A stretch of DNA of 43,201 nt from Candidatus Atribacteria bacterium UBA6251 (GCA_002441285.1 DJVR01000055.1:1-43201); one strand, 5' to 3'. Numbered from the stretch's first letter, positions 8,652-17,844 are shown. Numbers and translations: made by a program. Notes: a model not told the origin generated them from the letters alone.

Positions 8652-9194
8652 GTGCAAAAAGTTAACCCTGAAGGTTTAGAACTAAAAGAATCAGTAGTTT
8701 TTGTCAATAGAGTAAGTAAGGTAGTCAAAGGTGGAAAGAGATTTGGTTTCGCTGCTATGGTAGTAGTAGGTAATGGAGAAGGAGTAGTAGGTTTAGGTTA
8801 CGGAAAAGCTAATGATGTATCTGAAGCTATTCGTAAAGGCGTCGTAAAAGCGAAAAAAGAATTAATAAAAGTAAAAATGAAAAAAAGAACTATTCCTTAC
8901 CTAGTTGAAGGTAACTTTAGAGCAGCCAAAGTAATCCTTAAGCCAGCGTCCCCAGGTACAGGGGTTATTGCTGGAGGTGCAGTAAGAATTATTTTAGAAG
9001 CTGCAGGATTTCAAGATGTACTAACTAAGTCTCTGGGAAGCAGTAATAATTTGAATATTGCTAAGGCTACTATTAAAGCTTTAATGAGTATTAAAAATGT
9101 TAAAGAAATAAAAAGATTACGAGGTAAGAATATCCAGGAAATTTATGGCATATCGAGGCAAACGGGGGAGGTAGTGAGTAATGAAATTAGATAA
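8652..9194 (+). CDS. rpsE: 30S ribosomal protein S5
   Basis: S5 takes part in decoding fidelity and the mRNA entry helicase. The 180-aa product shows RVSKVVKGGKRFGFAAMVVVG, the central GGAVRIILEAAG and AKATIKAL. It starts at GTG 8652 behind GAGGAGG. Its final 14 nt overlap rplO, which leaves no room for rpmD, the gene usually found between these two. Confidence 0.97.
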   Translation: MQKVNPEGLELKESVVFVNRVSKVVKGGKRFGFAAMVVVGNGEGVVGLGYGKANDVSEAIRKGVVKAKKELIKVKMKKRTIPYLVEGNFRAAKVILKPASPGTGVIAGGAVRIILEAAGFQDVLTKSLGSSNNLNIAKATIKALMSIKNVKEIKRLRGKNIQEIYGISRQTGEVVSNEIR

Positions 9195-9621
9195 ATTAAG
9201 TCCAGCCCCTCATTCAATTAAAAAGCCAAAAAGAGTTGGCAGGGGTTGTAGTTCAGGCCATGGTTTCACTTCTGGTAGAGGATCAAAAGGACAAAAATCT
9301 AGATCTGGAGCAAAAATTAAAAGAGGTTTTGAAGGTGGTCAAATGCCTCTGTACAGGAGAATCCCTAAAAGAGGTTTTATTAATGTATTCAAAAAAAAGA
9401 TTATTCCAATAAATTTAGAAAGACTCAATATCTTTAATGAAGGAGAAACAATTACTCCCCAAAAGCTTATAGACGCTGGAATAATCAAGAAAATTGATCA
9501 TGGAGTAAAAATTTTAGCTAAAGGAAAACTTAATAAAAAATTGATCGTTCAAGCCCATCAATTTAGTCAACAAGCTATTAAAGAAATAGAATCAATCGGC
9601 GGGAAGATTGAGGTGATATAA
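9181..9621 (+). CDS. rplO: 50S ribosomal protein L15
   Basis: L15 is a late-assembly large-subunit protein with a long basic N-terminal extension. The 146-aa product shows VGRGCSSGHGFTSGRGSKGQ and GFEGGQMPLYRRIPKRGF, both diagnostic. The start ATG lies inside the end of rpsE, with GGGGAGG upstream. Its stop codon directly precedes the secY start, suggesting coupling with secY. Confidence 0.96.
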   Translation: MKLDKLSPAPHSIKKPKRVGRGCSSGHGFTSGRGSKGQKSRSGAKIKRGFEGGQMPLYRRIPKRGFINVFKKKIIPINLERLNIFNEGETITPQKLIDAGIIKKIDHGVKILAKGKLNKKLIVQAHQFSQQAIKEIESIGGKIEVI

Positions 9622-10890
9622 TTGTTAGCAACCATTAGTAATCTATTTAAAATACCCGATTTAAAGAAGAGACTACTCTTTACTATTTTGATGATCGTTA
9701 TAGTTAGGTTGGGTAGCCATATACCTTTGCCTGGTATTGACAAAGAAGCAATGGCAAACCTATTTACTCAAGGTGGAATATTTAGTTTCTTTGATCTTTT
9801 TGCTGGAGGGGCTCTAAGTAGATTTTCTATTTTTGCTTTGGGGATAATGCCCTATATTAATGCTTCCATTATTATGAGTCTACTCCAATCAGTAGTACCG
9901 ATTTTAGAGCAATGGTCTAAAGAAGGAGAAGAAGGAAGGAATAAGATTACTAATATCACTCGTTATTTTACAGTAGTGTTAGCGGTAATTCAAGCCTTCG
10001 GTATAAGTGTTTGGTTAAAAAGTCTGGGAGTATTAATTATTTCTGGATTTTCTTATCAATTATTACTCATTATTACCCTAACCGCCGGAACATGTTTTTT
10101 GATGTGGTTAGGTGAACAAATTACCGATTTTGGAATTGGAAATGGTATCTCTATTATTATTTTTACCGGTATTATTGCCAGAATTCCCGGTGATTTTATT
10201 CAAACTGTTAAATTAGTGCAGCTTGGAGAGATTGGAATAGTATCTTTTATATCTTTATTAATAATATTTGTATTAGTAATTGGTGGAGTAATTGCTATAC
10301 AGCAAGGTCAAAGGAGAATACCTGTACAATATGCTAAGAGAGTAATAGGTAGAAGGATGTATGGAGGTCAGGGAACACATATTCCTTTACGTGTAAATCA
10401 AGCTGGGGTTATTCCTATTATTTTTGCTTCAGCAATTTTGATGTTCCCAGCTACCATCGGACAATTCTTTCAGAATATTAATTTCTTAAAAGTTGTATCT
10501 GATGCTCTTTCTCCTGGTAAACCATTATATTTACTTTTTTATACTATTTTAATCATAGTTTTTACTTTCTTTTATTCAGCTATTACTTTTAACCCGGCTA
10601 ATTTAGCAGATAATATGAAAAAATATGGTGGATTTATACCTGGGATACGACCAGGCATCAATACTACTCACTATATTGACCATATTATGACTAGAGTAAC
10701 TTTGAGTGGGGCAATATTTTTAGCTGTAATTGCGATTCTTCCCAATATTTTAATTAGAGTTACTGGCATCACCACTTTTTCTTTTGGAGGGACTTCCATA
10801 CTAATTATGGTGGGAGTTGCCTTAGAAACTATTCAACAAATTGAGTCTCACTTACTTATGAGACATTACGAAGGTTTTATCAAAAAATAG
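9622..10890 (+). CDS. secY: Protein translocase subunit SecY
   Basis: SecY is the ten-helix channel of the Sec translocon. The 422-aa product shows the N-terminal LGSHIPLPGID, the plug-side ALGIMPYINASIIMSLL, WLGEQITDFGIGNG, and the cytoplasmic-loop QQGQRRIPVQYAKR, then NPADN-like NPANLADNMKK. Length is normal. It starts at TTG 9622 after GAGGTGA with 5-nt spacing, immediately after rplO. As in most bacteria it is followed by adk and map. Confidence 0.97.
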   Translation: MLATISNLFKIPDLKKRLLFTILMIVIVRLGSHIPLPGIDKEAMANLFTQGGIFSFFDLFAGGALSRFSIFALGIMPYINASIIMSLLQSVVPILEQWSKEGEEGRNKITNITRYFTVVLAVIQAFGISVWLKSLGVLIISGFSYQLLLIITLTAGTCFLMWLGEQITDFGIGNGISIIIFTGIIARIPGDFIQTVKLVQLGEIGIVSFISLLIIFVLVIGGVIAIQQGQRRIPVQYAKRVIGRRMYGGQGTHIPLRVNQAGVIPIIFASAILMFPATIGQFFQNINFLKVVSDALSPGKPLYLLFYTILIIVFTFFYSAITFNPANLADNMKKYGGFIPGIRPGINTTHYIDHIMTRVTLSGAIFLAVIAILPNILIRVTGITTFSFGGTSILIMVGVALETIQQIESHLLMRHYEGFIKK

Positions 10891-10959
10891 TAATAAAATG
10901 GATAGCGATAATTGAATAACTTTTTAGGGAAAAGGTATTATATAACCTAGAAAGGAGTT

Positions 10960-11619
10960 ATGGTGAGAATAATTTTATTAGGACCTCCAGGTGGAGGGAA
11001 AGGCACTGTAGCCAAAAAATTACAAGAAGATTTTAAAATTCCGGTAATTTCTACTGGGGAGATATTAAGAGGGGAAATGGCTAAAGGAACTCAATTGGGA
11101 AAAGAAGTAAAAGGCATTATCGCTAGAGGGGAATTAGTCCCCGATGAAATAATTTTAAAATTGATAAGAAAAAGGATTGAAGAAGAAGATTGTCAGAAAG
11201 GTTATATTTTTGATGGATTCCCTCGAAACTTAGAGCAGGCTAAATCTTTAGATCGGCTTTACCGTCAAATGGACCAGGATATTGACCAGGTATTCTATTT
11301 TGAAATACCTTTTGAACAAGTGATTGAACGATTATCTAAACGAAGAGTTTGTCGAAAGTGTGGTGCTAATTTTAACTTATCCTTTAATCCTCCTAAAAAG
11401 GAAAATGTTTGTGATTTTTGTGGTGGCGAGTTATATCAAAGAGTAGATGATAAAGAAGAGACAATAAAAAATAGATTAATGGTTTTTGAAAAACAGACTT
11501 TGCCTTTAAAGGATTATTATCAGAAAAAAAAGATATTAACCACACTGGATGCGAGATTAAGTAAAAAAGCTTATTTAAAGATTAAAGATATTATTCAGAA
11601 AGCGCGAGTAGAAAACTAA
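10960..11619 (+). CDS. adk: Adenylate kinase with zinc lid
   Basis: Adk interconverts ATP plus AMP and two ADP. The 219-aa protein has the P-loop GPPGGGKGT at residues 8-16, the AMP-site DGFPRNLEQA, and a long lid domain carrying C131-x2-C134 and C151-x2-C154, a structural zinc site common in Gram-positive and other lineages. The start could be ATG 10960 or the next codon GTG. It follows AAAGGAG closely, so the start is uncertain by one codon. The stop directly precedes map. Confidence 0.97.
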   Translation: MVRIILLGPPGGGKGTVAKKLQEDFKIPVISTGEILRGEMAKGTQLGKEVKGIIARGELVPDEIILKLIRKRIEEEDCQKGYIFDGFPRNLEQAKSLDRLYRQMDQDIDQVFYFEIPFEQVIERLSKRRVCRKCGANFNLSFNPPKKENVCDFCGGELYQRVDDKEETIKNRLMVFEKQTLPLKDYYQKKKILTTLDARLSKKAYLKIKDIIQKARVEN

Positions 11620-12384
11620 ATGGTTATCATTAAATCTTCCCAAGAAATAAGCAAGATTCGTAAGAGCTGTCAGATAGCAGCCAGTACTTTACAAAAAGTA
11701 ATGGATAATATTCGGAAAGGAATTACTACTTTAGAGCTTAATCAAATAGCTGAAGACTATATTTTAAAACAGGGAGCTAAGCCAGCTTTTAAAGGATATA
11801 AAGTAGGTAAAAATGAATTTCCCTATGTTATTTGTGTTTCTATTAATGAGGAGGTAGTACACGGACTTCCTGGGAAGAGAAGGATTAAAGAAGGAGATAT
11901 TGTAAGTATAGATATTGGAACTAATTATCAAGGTTATTTTGGAGATACCGCTGCGACAAAAGCAGTAGGAAAGGTAGAATCAAGGATTGAGGAATTAATT
12001 GCCAAAACTCGAGAGGCTTTGTTTGAGGGGATTTCCCAGGCAAAACCGGGAAATCATTTAGGAGATATTTCTTATGCCATTCAAGAGACAGTAGAGAAAG
12101 CAGGATTTTCAGTGGTACGAGAATATGTAGGACATGGTATAGGACTTAATCTCCATGAAGACCCTCAGATACCAAACTATGGCACGCCTCATACCGGTAT
12201 AGCACTACAAAAGGGAATGGTTTTAGCAATTGAACCAATGGTTAATATGGGAGATTATCGAACTAAAGTAAGCAATAATAATTGGACAGTAATAACTAAG
12301 GATAGAAGTTGGTCCGCTCATTTTGAGCATACTATAGTTATTACTGAGAATAGTAATGAAATTTTAACCGTTTTATCCAAATAA
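11620..12384 (+). CDS. map: Type I methionine aminopeptidase
   Basis: MetAP removes the initiator Met from nascent proteins. The 254-aa protein has the five metal ligands in recognisable settings: SIDIGTNYQGYFGDTA (two Asp), GHGIGLNLHEDP (His), AIEPMV (Glu) and FEHTIVIT (Glu), plus the substrate-side His near residue 81 in VVHGLPG. It starts right after the adk stop with no spacer. The order secY, adk, map, infA is the standard one. Confidence 0.97.
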   Translation: MVIIKSSQEISKIRKSCQIAASTLQKVMDNIRKGITTLELNQIAEDYILKQGAKPAFKGYKVGKNEFPYVICVSINEEVVHGLPGKRRIKEGDIVSIDIGTNYQGYFGDTAATKAVGKVESRIEELIAKTREALFEGISQAKPGNHLGDISYAIQETVEKAGFSVVREYVGHGIGLNLHEDPQIPNYGTPHTGIALQKGMVLAIEPMVNMGDYRTKVSNNNWTVITKDRSWSAHFEHTIVITENSNEILTVLSK

Positions 12385-12462
12385 GTAGTAGAAAAAACAT
12401 TTTAGTTAAGAAAAAGTTTATAATCTGGTGATAAAATAATCATTTTCAGGGAGGAAATGTTG

Positions 12463-12678
12463 GTGGTAGAAGAAAAATATATAGAAATGCAGGGAAAGGT
12501 GGTCCAGGCCTTACCCAATGCAACTTTCCGGGTAGAACTGGAAAATGGTTATACTATTTTGGCTCATATTTCTGGTAAAATTAGAATGCATTTTATTCGG
12601 ATTTTACCTGGGGACAAAGTAAAAGTCGCCATTTCACCTTATGATTTAACCCAGGGAAGAATTATTTATCGGATGTAA
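12463..12678 (+). CDS. infA: Translation initiation factor IF-1
   Basis: IF-1 occupies the A site during initiation. The product has the OB fold with IEMQGKVVQALPNATFRVEL, HISGKIRMHFIRILPGDKV and SPYDLTQGRIIYR. ATG 12457 lies only 2 nt after GGGAGG, so it is unlikely as a start. GTG 12463 has 8-nt spacing, gives 71 aa, and lines up residue for residue with the E. coli N-terminus. TTG 12460 is a second possibility. A spacer of about 170 nt follows. Confidence 0.93.
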   Translation: MVEEKYIEMQGKVVQALPNATFRVELENGYTILAHISGKIRMHFIRILPGDKVKVAISPYDLTQGRIIYRM

Positions 12679-12742
12679 TATTTTCCTATGGTTATGAAAA
12701 TACCATTTAGTTTATACGGTAAAAAATTGATATCGGATATTC

Positions 12743-12791
12743 TATAATTTTTCTAATTATCGAAAATAAAAAAGAACTCAATTTTATTGAG
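12743..12791 (+). promoter_or_regulatory. Possible -10 box and small hairpin upstream of rpmJ
   Basis: The infA-rpmJ spacer contains a perfect TATAAT at 12743-12748 but no good -35 at 17 nt. It also has a short CTCAAT/ATTGAG hairpin at 12777-12791. It may hold an internal promoter for the alpha-operon genes. The evidence is weak. Confidence 0.25.
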
Positions 12792-12851
12792 GCTGAATAA
12801 TAAATAATGTTTAACAAAATATGAGATACCATCATTGAAGGAGAAAGATAA

Positions 12852-12968
12852 ATGAAAGTAAGGTCTTCTGTTAAAAAAATATGTATTAAGTGTAAAATAA
12901 TAAAGAGAAAAGGTAAATTAAGAATAATATGTGATAACCCAAAACATAAGCAAAGACAAGGAAAATAA
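12852..12968 (+). CDS. rpmJ: 50S ribosomal protein L36, zinc form
   Basis: L36 is the smallest large-subunit protein. The reading frame ATG 12852 to TAA 12968 encodes 38 aa, starting MKVRSSVKKICIKC. It shows the family zinc ligands C11, C14, C27 and H32. AAGGAG at 12838-12843 is the ribosome binding site. Position between infA and rpsM matches the standard alpha-operon order. The length of 38 aa is normal. Confidence 0.94.
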   Translation: MKVRSSVKKICIKCKIIKRKGKLRIICDNPKHKQRQGK

Positions 12969-12992
12969 TTTTGAGGGAGGATATATATAAAT

Positions 12993-13367
12993 ATGGCAAG
13001 AATAGCGGGGGTAGATTTACCTAAAAATAAAAGAATAGAAATTGGTTTAACTTATATTTATGGAATTGGTCTTTCTAGTTCTCAATCTATTCTAAATGAA
13101 GCGGGAGTTAACCCGGATACCCGGGTAAAAGATTTAACTGAAGATGAAACAAGCAAGATTAGAGACATCATTGATAAGAAATATAAAGTAGAAGGTGAGT
13201 TAAGAAGCGAAGTTAGTAATGCTATAAAAAGACTTATGGATATTGGCTCATATCGGGGTTTAAGGCACCGTCGAGGTTTACCAGTAAGAGGGCAAAGAAC
13301 CAGGACCAACGCTAGAACAAGAAAAGGACCCAGCAAGACAGTAGGAGTTAGGAGAAAAAAGAGTTAA
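12993..13367 (+). CDS. rpsM: 30S ribosomal protein S13
   Basis: S13 makes intersubunit bridges and contacts P-site tRNA. The 124-aa product has MARIAGVDLPKNKR, the helix-hairpin-helix YIYGIGLSSSQSIL, and the basic C-terminal tail with GLPVRGQRTRTNARTRKG. The ATG follows GGGAGG. rpsK follows after 26 nt. Confidence 0.97.
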   Translation: MARIAGVDLPKNKRIEIGLTYIYGIGLSSSQSILNEAGVNPDTRVKDLTEDETSKIRDIIDKKYKVEGELRSEVSNAIKRLMDIGSYRGLRHRRGLPVRGQRTRTNARTRKGPSKTVGVRRKKS

Positions 13368-13393
13368 TAATTTAATTTAAGGGAGAGGATACA

Positions 13394-13786
13394 ATGGCAG
13401 ATAAAAAATCAAAAAAAACTAAGAAAAAAATTAAGAGAGATATAGTAAGTGGTATAGTACATATTAAATCTACTTTTAATAATACTATAGTTTCTATTAC
13501 TGATAAAGAAGGAAATGTAATTGCCTGGTCCAGTGCTGGAAATATGGGCTATAAAGGTAGTAAAAAAAGCACCTCTTTTGCTGCCCAATTAACTGCTGAA
13601 GCTGCGGCCAAAAGGGCTATGGACCAAGGAGTGAAAGAAGTAGATGTTTATGTTAAAGGTCCAGGCCCAGGGAGAGAAACCGCTATTAGATCTTTACAGA
13701 CAGTAGGTTTAAAAGTAAATATGATTAAAGATGTTACTCCTATTCCCCATAATGGATGCAGACCACCCAAACAGAGGAGAATATAG
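13394..13786 (+). CDS. rpsK: 30S ribosomal protein S11
   Basis: S11 lies on the platform of the small subunit near the mRNA exit. The 130-aa product shows GIVHIKSTFNNTIVSITD, the central GNMGYKGSKKSTSFAAQL, and the C-terminal DVTPIPHNGCRPPKQRRI signature. The start ATG follows GGGAGAGG. A 164-nt AT-rich spacer without a recognised signal follows before rpsD. Confidence 0.97.
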   Translation: MADKKSKKTKKKIKRDIVSGIVHIKSTFNNTIVSITDKEGNVIAWSSAGNMGYKGSKKSTSFAAQLTAEAAAKRAMDQGVKEVDVYVKGPGPGRETAIRSLQTVGLKVNMIKDVTPIPHNGCRPPKQRRI

Positions 13787-13950
13787 ATTGGTTTTTTAAA
13801 TATAGAATATTTAAGTAAATAAAAATAAAGATAATTACAACCATTAATCAAATGTATTGATTTAATGAACAAAAAATGATTTATTAGCTAATTAGAATTT
13901 AAAAGTGGAAAATTTTAAAGTTTTGAGAGAGGATAAGGAGGTTTAGAGAT

Positions 13951-14583
13951 ATGGCAAGATATACTAGTGCGGTTTGTAAATTATGTAGAAGAGAGCAAAC
14001 CAAGCTATTTATTAAAGGAGACAGATGTTATTCCAATAAATGTTCTCTGGATAGAGGTTCTTCTTTACCAGGAAAAAATGCAAAGTCAGTAAGAGTTAAG
14101 AAACTTACTACTTATGGAATAAGATTAAGGGAAAAACAGAAACTAAGAAGATTTTATGGTTTATTAGAAAGACAGTTTCAAAATTATTTTGAAAGGGCAG
14201 AAAGAAAGAAAGGTATTTCTGGAGATAATCTATTAGAACTACTAGAGAGAAGGTTAGATAATATAATTTATCGTTTAGGCCTTGCAAAATCAAGAATCCA
14301 GGCTAGACAATTAGTTTTGCATGGTCATATTTTGGTGAATGGGAAAAAAGTAAATATTCCTTCCTATGAAGTAAAGATAGATGATATTATTGAAGTTAAA
14401 GAGAAGAGTAAGGTAATTATGGATTTTAAAGATATTCAGGAAGGCAAAGTAGAAATTAATATCCCTTCCTGGTTGGAATTTGATCCTGAAAAATTAAAAG
14501 GGAAAATATTAAGATTCCCTACCAAAGAAGAATTAAATTTACCAGTAGATGAAAAATTGGTCGTAGAGTATTATTCCCGTTAA
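13951..14583 (+). CDS. rpsD: 30S ribosomal protein S4, zinc form
   Basis: S4 nucleates assembly of the 16S 5' domain. The 210-aa protein has an N-terminal zinc-ligand set C9, C12, C26, C31, as in the zinc-binding S4 of Thermus and Bacillus relatives, followed by the S4 RNA-binding domain with LDNIIYRLGLAKSRIQARQL around residues 100-120 and HGHILVNGKKVNIPSY. The ATG follows AAGGAGG. rpoA begins 38 nt downstream. Confidence 0.97.
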   Translation: MARYTSAVCKLCRREQTKLFIKGDRCYSNKCSLDRGSSLPGKNAKSVRVKKLTTYGIRLREKQKLRRFYGLLERQFQNYFERAERKKGISGDNLLELLERRLDNIIYRLGLAKSRIQARQLVLHGHILVNGKKVNIPSYEVKIDDIIEVKEKSKVIMDFKDIQEGKVEINIPSWLEFDPEKLKGKILRFPTKEELNLPVDEKLVVEYYSR

Positions 14584-14621
14584 GGTTTGGGATTAAATAC
14601 CCAAAGAAGGAGGGTATCAAA

Positions 14622-15593
14622 TTGATAGATTTTAATAATATAAAGATCAAAGCCGAAGAGTTATCAAATAGTTATGGAAAATTTATCATTGAACCATTGG
14701 AAAGAGGATACGGTATTACTCTGGGTAATTCTTTGCGTAGAGTATTATTGTCATCGATGCCTGGAGCAGCTGCCACCGCCATTAGAATTGATGGGATTAC
14801 GCATGAATATACTACTATTCCCGGGGTAAAAGAAGATGTAATCGAGATAATTTTAAATATTAAAGAGCTAGTAGTTAAAAATTACTCTGATGAACCACAA
14901 ATTTTAAAAATAAGCGCCAGAGGAAAGAAAAAAGTAACTGCTGCAGATATTATTCCCAATATTAACGTAGAAATTCTTAATCCAGAATTAACCATTGCTC
15001 ACCTAAATGAAAAAGGAAAACTAAATATGGAAATATTAGTAGAAAAAGGCAGGGGTTATTTAACTGCAGAAGAAAACAAAAAACCTAATCAACCTATTGA
15101 TATGATCTTTATTGATTCATTTTTTTCACCGGTAAAAAGAGTAAGCTACCAGGTGGAATCTACCAATTTAAGTCAGTTTATTAATTATGATAAATTAATT
15201 TTGGAAGTATTTACTAATAAGAGTATCTTACCCGATGAAGCTTTAAGTAAATCAGCGAATATTTTAGTTAGATATTTTAAATTATTTAGTAAATTGTCTC
15301 CCGAAGAAATTGAATTAGAAGAAGAATTAATGGCTGAAAAAGATCAGGAAAAGAGCGAGGAAGATAAAATATTAAGTAAAACTATTGAAGAAATGGATTT
15401 TTCTGTTCGTTCTTATAATTGTTTAAAAAAGTCCGGAATCAATAATCTGGGGGATTTATTAAAATATTCACCTGATGAAATTATGCAAATAAAAAATTTA
15501 GGTAAAAAATCTCTGACTGAAATAAATGAGAAATTAAATAAATTAGGTTTTATTTTAGGAGAAAGAAAGCAGCAGGAGGAAGAATTAGAATGA
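14622..15593 (+). CDS. rpoA: RNA polymerase subunit alpha
   Basis: The alpha dimer scaffolds RNA polymerase assembly and its C-terminal domain binds UP elements and activators. The 323-aa product shows the N-terminal EPLERGYGITLGNSLRRVLL and GVKEDVIEIILN, then an acidic linker around residues 228-250, and the C-terminal domain with NCLKKSGINNLGDLL and IKNLGKKSLTEINEKL. It starts at TTG 14622 behind GGAGGG. The last 4 nt overlap rplQ. Confidence 0.97.
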   Translation: MIDFNNIKIKAEELSNSYGKFIIEPLERGYGITLGNSLRRVLLSSMPGAAATAIRIDGITHEYTTIPGVKEDVIEIILNIKELVVKNYSDEPQILKISARGKKKVTAADIIPNINVEILNPELTIAHLNEKGKLNMEILVEKGRGYLTAEENKKPNQPIDMIFIDSFFSPVKRVSYQVESTNLSQFINYDKLILEVFTNKSILPDEALSKSANILVRYFKLFSKLSPEEIELEEELMAEKDQEKSEEDKILSKTIEEMDFSVRSYNCLKKSGINNLGDLLKYSPDEIMQIKNLGKKSLTEINEKLNKLGFILGERKQQEEELE

Positions 15594-15943
15594 GACATAA
15601 AAAACTTAGAGGAAAATTAAGTAGAAATAGTAGTCATAGAGAGGCCTTATTAGCCAATTTATCTATTTCTTTAATTAATCATAAAAAGATAGAGACTACG
15701 TATCCTAAAGCTAAAGCAGTGCAAAGATGGATAGAAAGGTTGGTTACTATAGCCAAAGATAATAATTTACAAGCTCAGCGGGAAGTTTATAAGATTATTA
15801 AAAACAAGAAAGCTTCTAAATTATTATTTGAAGAGATAAGTCCTAAATATACTGAACGTAATGGTGGTTATACTAGAATTGTAAAAACTGGTTTTCGTAG
15901 GGGCGATTCTGCTCCTTTAGCCATTATTGAATTTATAGAATAA
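15590..15943 (+). CDS. rplQ: 50S ribosomal protein L17
   Basis: L17 lies near the tunnel exit. The 117-aa product shows MRHKKLRGKLSRNSSHREALL and the C-terminal GGYTRIVKTGFRRGDSAPLAIIE signature. The ATG overlaps the rpoA stop. It is the last gene of the long ribosomal transcription unit, closed by the terminator that begins 41 nt downstream. Confidence 0.96.
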   Translation: MRHKKLRGKLSRNSSHREALLANLSISLINHKKIETTYPKAKAVQRWIERLVTIAKDNNLQAQREVYKIIKNKKASKLLFEEISPKYTERNGGYTRIVKTGFRRGDSAPLAIIEFIE

Positions 15944-15983
15944 AAAATCATTTTATAATAATTAAGAATATTCAATTTTGGGG

Positions 15984-16037
15984 AAGGTTAAAAAGTTAGA
16001 TATATTTTATTAAAACTTTTTAACCTTTCGATTTTTT
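15984..16037 (+). terminator. Intrinsic terminator after rplQ
   Basis: A perfect 14-bp stem (left arm 15984-15997, right arm 16014-16027) encloses a 16-nt loop and is followed by a T-rich stretch ending in six T. It directly follows rplQ, so it most likely ends the whole rpsJ to rplQ unit. Confidence 0.85.
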
Positions 16038-16112
16038 ATCTATCGATAGGTAAACAAAAAATTATTTTAGTTACTGTATATGTAAGCTTTTATTTTTAGT
16101 GTGGTGGGTATT

Positions 16113-16946
16113 TTGATAAAAATTAAAAACTTATCTCATATTTATAATATTCCCAGAAGAGATCCGATTATAGCCTTAAAAGAAATCAATTTAGAAATAG
16201 AAAGAGGAGAATTTTTAACCATTATCGGATCAAATGGTTCAGGTAAGTCTACCTTAGCGCGTCATATCAATGGGTTGTTACTCCCTACTTCTGGAGACGT
16301 CTGGGTAAAAGGAATGAATACTAAAGATAGGGAATGCCTCTGGAAGATTAGACAGGAAGTTGGAATGGTCTTTCAGAATCCAGATAACCAGATTGTTGCC
16401 ACTACAGTTGAAGATGATATAGCCTTTGGACTGGAAAATATGGGAATAGATCGGGAAAATATGTTGGAAAGAGTAAATTGGGCTCTACAGGTAGTAGGTT
16501 TAGAGGAATATAGAAGATTTGAACCCCATTTACTCTCTGGCGGACAAAAACAACGAGTGGCTATTGCGGGCGTAATTGCAATGCATCCTTCTTTTTTAAT
16601 TTTAGATGAACCGACCGCTATGCTGGATCCTCGAGGTAGAAAAGAAGTTATAGAGGTAATTAAAAAATTAAATCAGGAAGAAGGAATAACTGTTATATTT
16701 ATTACTCATTTAATGGAAGAAGTGATTGAATCTAATCGAGTGGTAGTCTTGAATAAGGGAGAGATAGCATTAAATGGAAAACCAAAGGATATATTTTTAA
16801 AGGTAGATGCTTTAAGAAGTTTTGCTCTGGATATACCTCAGATAACTGAATTAGCCTTTCGGTTGAACCATAAAGGTTTAAAAAATATTTCTCCTTCTAC
16901 TTTAAAAGTGGAAGAAATGGTTGAGCAATTATGTTTATACGTTTAG
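16113..16946 (+). CDS. ecfA1: ECF transporter ATPase EcfA1
   Basis: This is one of two ATPases that power vitamin or metal uptake through energy-coupling-factor transporters at the membrane. Counting from TTG 16113 (277 aa), Walker A GSNGSGKST is at 39-47, the signature LSGGQ at 141-145, and Walker B ILDEPTAMLD follows. Upstream GTG codons at 16101 and 16104 overlap a GGTGGG that could be the ribosome binding site, so the exact start is uncertain. It overlaps ecfA2 by 16 nt. Confidence 0.9.
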   Translation: MIKIKNLSHIYNIPRRDPIIALKEINLEIERGEFLTIIGSNGSGKSTLARHINGLLLPTSGDVWVKGMNTKDRECLWKIRQEVGMVFQNPDNQIVATTVEDDIAFGLENMGIDRENMLERVNWALQVVGLEEYRRFEPHLLSGGQKQRVAIAGVIAMHPSFLILDEPTAMLDPRGRKEVIEVIKKLNQEEGITVIFITHLMEEVIESNRVVVLNKGEIALNGKPKDIFLKVDALRSFALDIPQITELAFRLNHKGLKNISPSTLKVEEMVEQLCLYV

Positions 16947-17803
16947 AAAATGTGAATTATACTTATAATCTAAATATGCCTTTTGAAACGGTTGCCTTAA
17001 ATAATATTAATTTAGAAATTGAAAAAGGTGAATTTATTGGTTTAATAGGTCACACTGGATGTGGAAAGACTACTTTAATTCAACATTTAAACGGTTTACT
17101 GACTCCTACCTCTGGGAAGGTTTATATTGAAGGGATAGATATTTGCCAAAAGGGGGTAAATCTGAAGTTAATTAGACAAAAAATAGGTCTAGTATTTCAA
17201 TATCCTGAAAATCAATTATTTGAAGAAAATATTTTCGAAGAGATTGCTTTTGGACCAAGAAAATTAGGGTTAACTGAAGAAGAGATTAAAAAAAGAGTTT
17301 ACGAAGTATTAGAAATGGTCGATTTAGATGTTAGCTATACTGAACGATCTCCTTTTTCCTTAAGTGGTGGTGAAATGCGTAGAATAGCCATAGCTAGTAT
17401 ATTATCACTAAAACCACAAATGTTAGTATTAGATGAGCCAACCGCTAATCTTGATCCTCAGGGTAGATCTAAAATATTATCTGAGATAAAGAATATCCAT
17501 GATCATTATGGGATAACTATTCTTTTAGTTTCTCATAATATGGAAAAGATTGCTGAAATGGTAGAAAGACTTCTGGTAATGAATAAAGGAAAAATAATTT
17601 TAGATGGTTCTCCTCGAGAGATTTTTTCCCGACATGCTGAGCAATTAATCGACATAGGACTAGGATTACCCCAGGTAACTCAATGTTTTTACGAACTAAA
17701 GAAAAGAGGAAAGAGTATCAAGGAAGGAGTATTAACCGTTGAAGAGGCAGAGAGAGAAGTTTTAAAAAAAATAAAAGCATTAGCGAATAATCTTCAGAAA
17801 TGA
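16931..17803 (+). CDS. ecfA2: ECF transporter ATPase EcfA2
   Basis: The second ECF ATPase pairs with EcfA1 as a heterodimer. The 290-aa protein has Walker A GHTGCGKTT near residue 38, the Q-loop QYPENQLFEE, the signature LSGGEMRRIAIAS, and Walker B VLDEPTANLD. The C-terminal 60 residues form the domain typical of EcfA that docks on partner subunits. The gene overlaps ecfA1 and precedes ecfT by 41 nt. Confidence 0.93.
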   Translation: MFIRLENVNYTYNLNMPFETVALNNINLEIEKGEFIGLIGHTGCGKTTLIQHLNGLLTPTSGKVYIEGIDICQKGVNLKLIRQKIGLVFQYPENQLFEENIFEEIAFGPRKLGLTEEEIKKRVYEVLEMVDLDVSYTERSPFSLSGGEMRRIAIASILSLKPQMLVLDEPTANLDPQGRSKILSEIKNIHDHYGITILLVSHNMEKIAEMVERLLVMNKGKIILDGSPREIFSRHAEQLIDIGLGLPQVTQCFYELKKRGKSIKEGVLTVEEAEREVLKKIKALANNLQK

Positions 17804-17844
17804 TTTTAATATTTTATAACTAAGGAAGTGAAAAAGCGAGCAAG

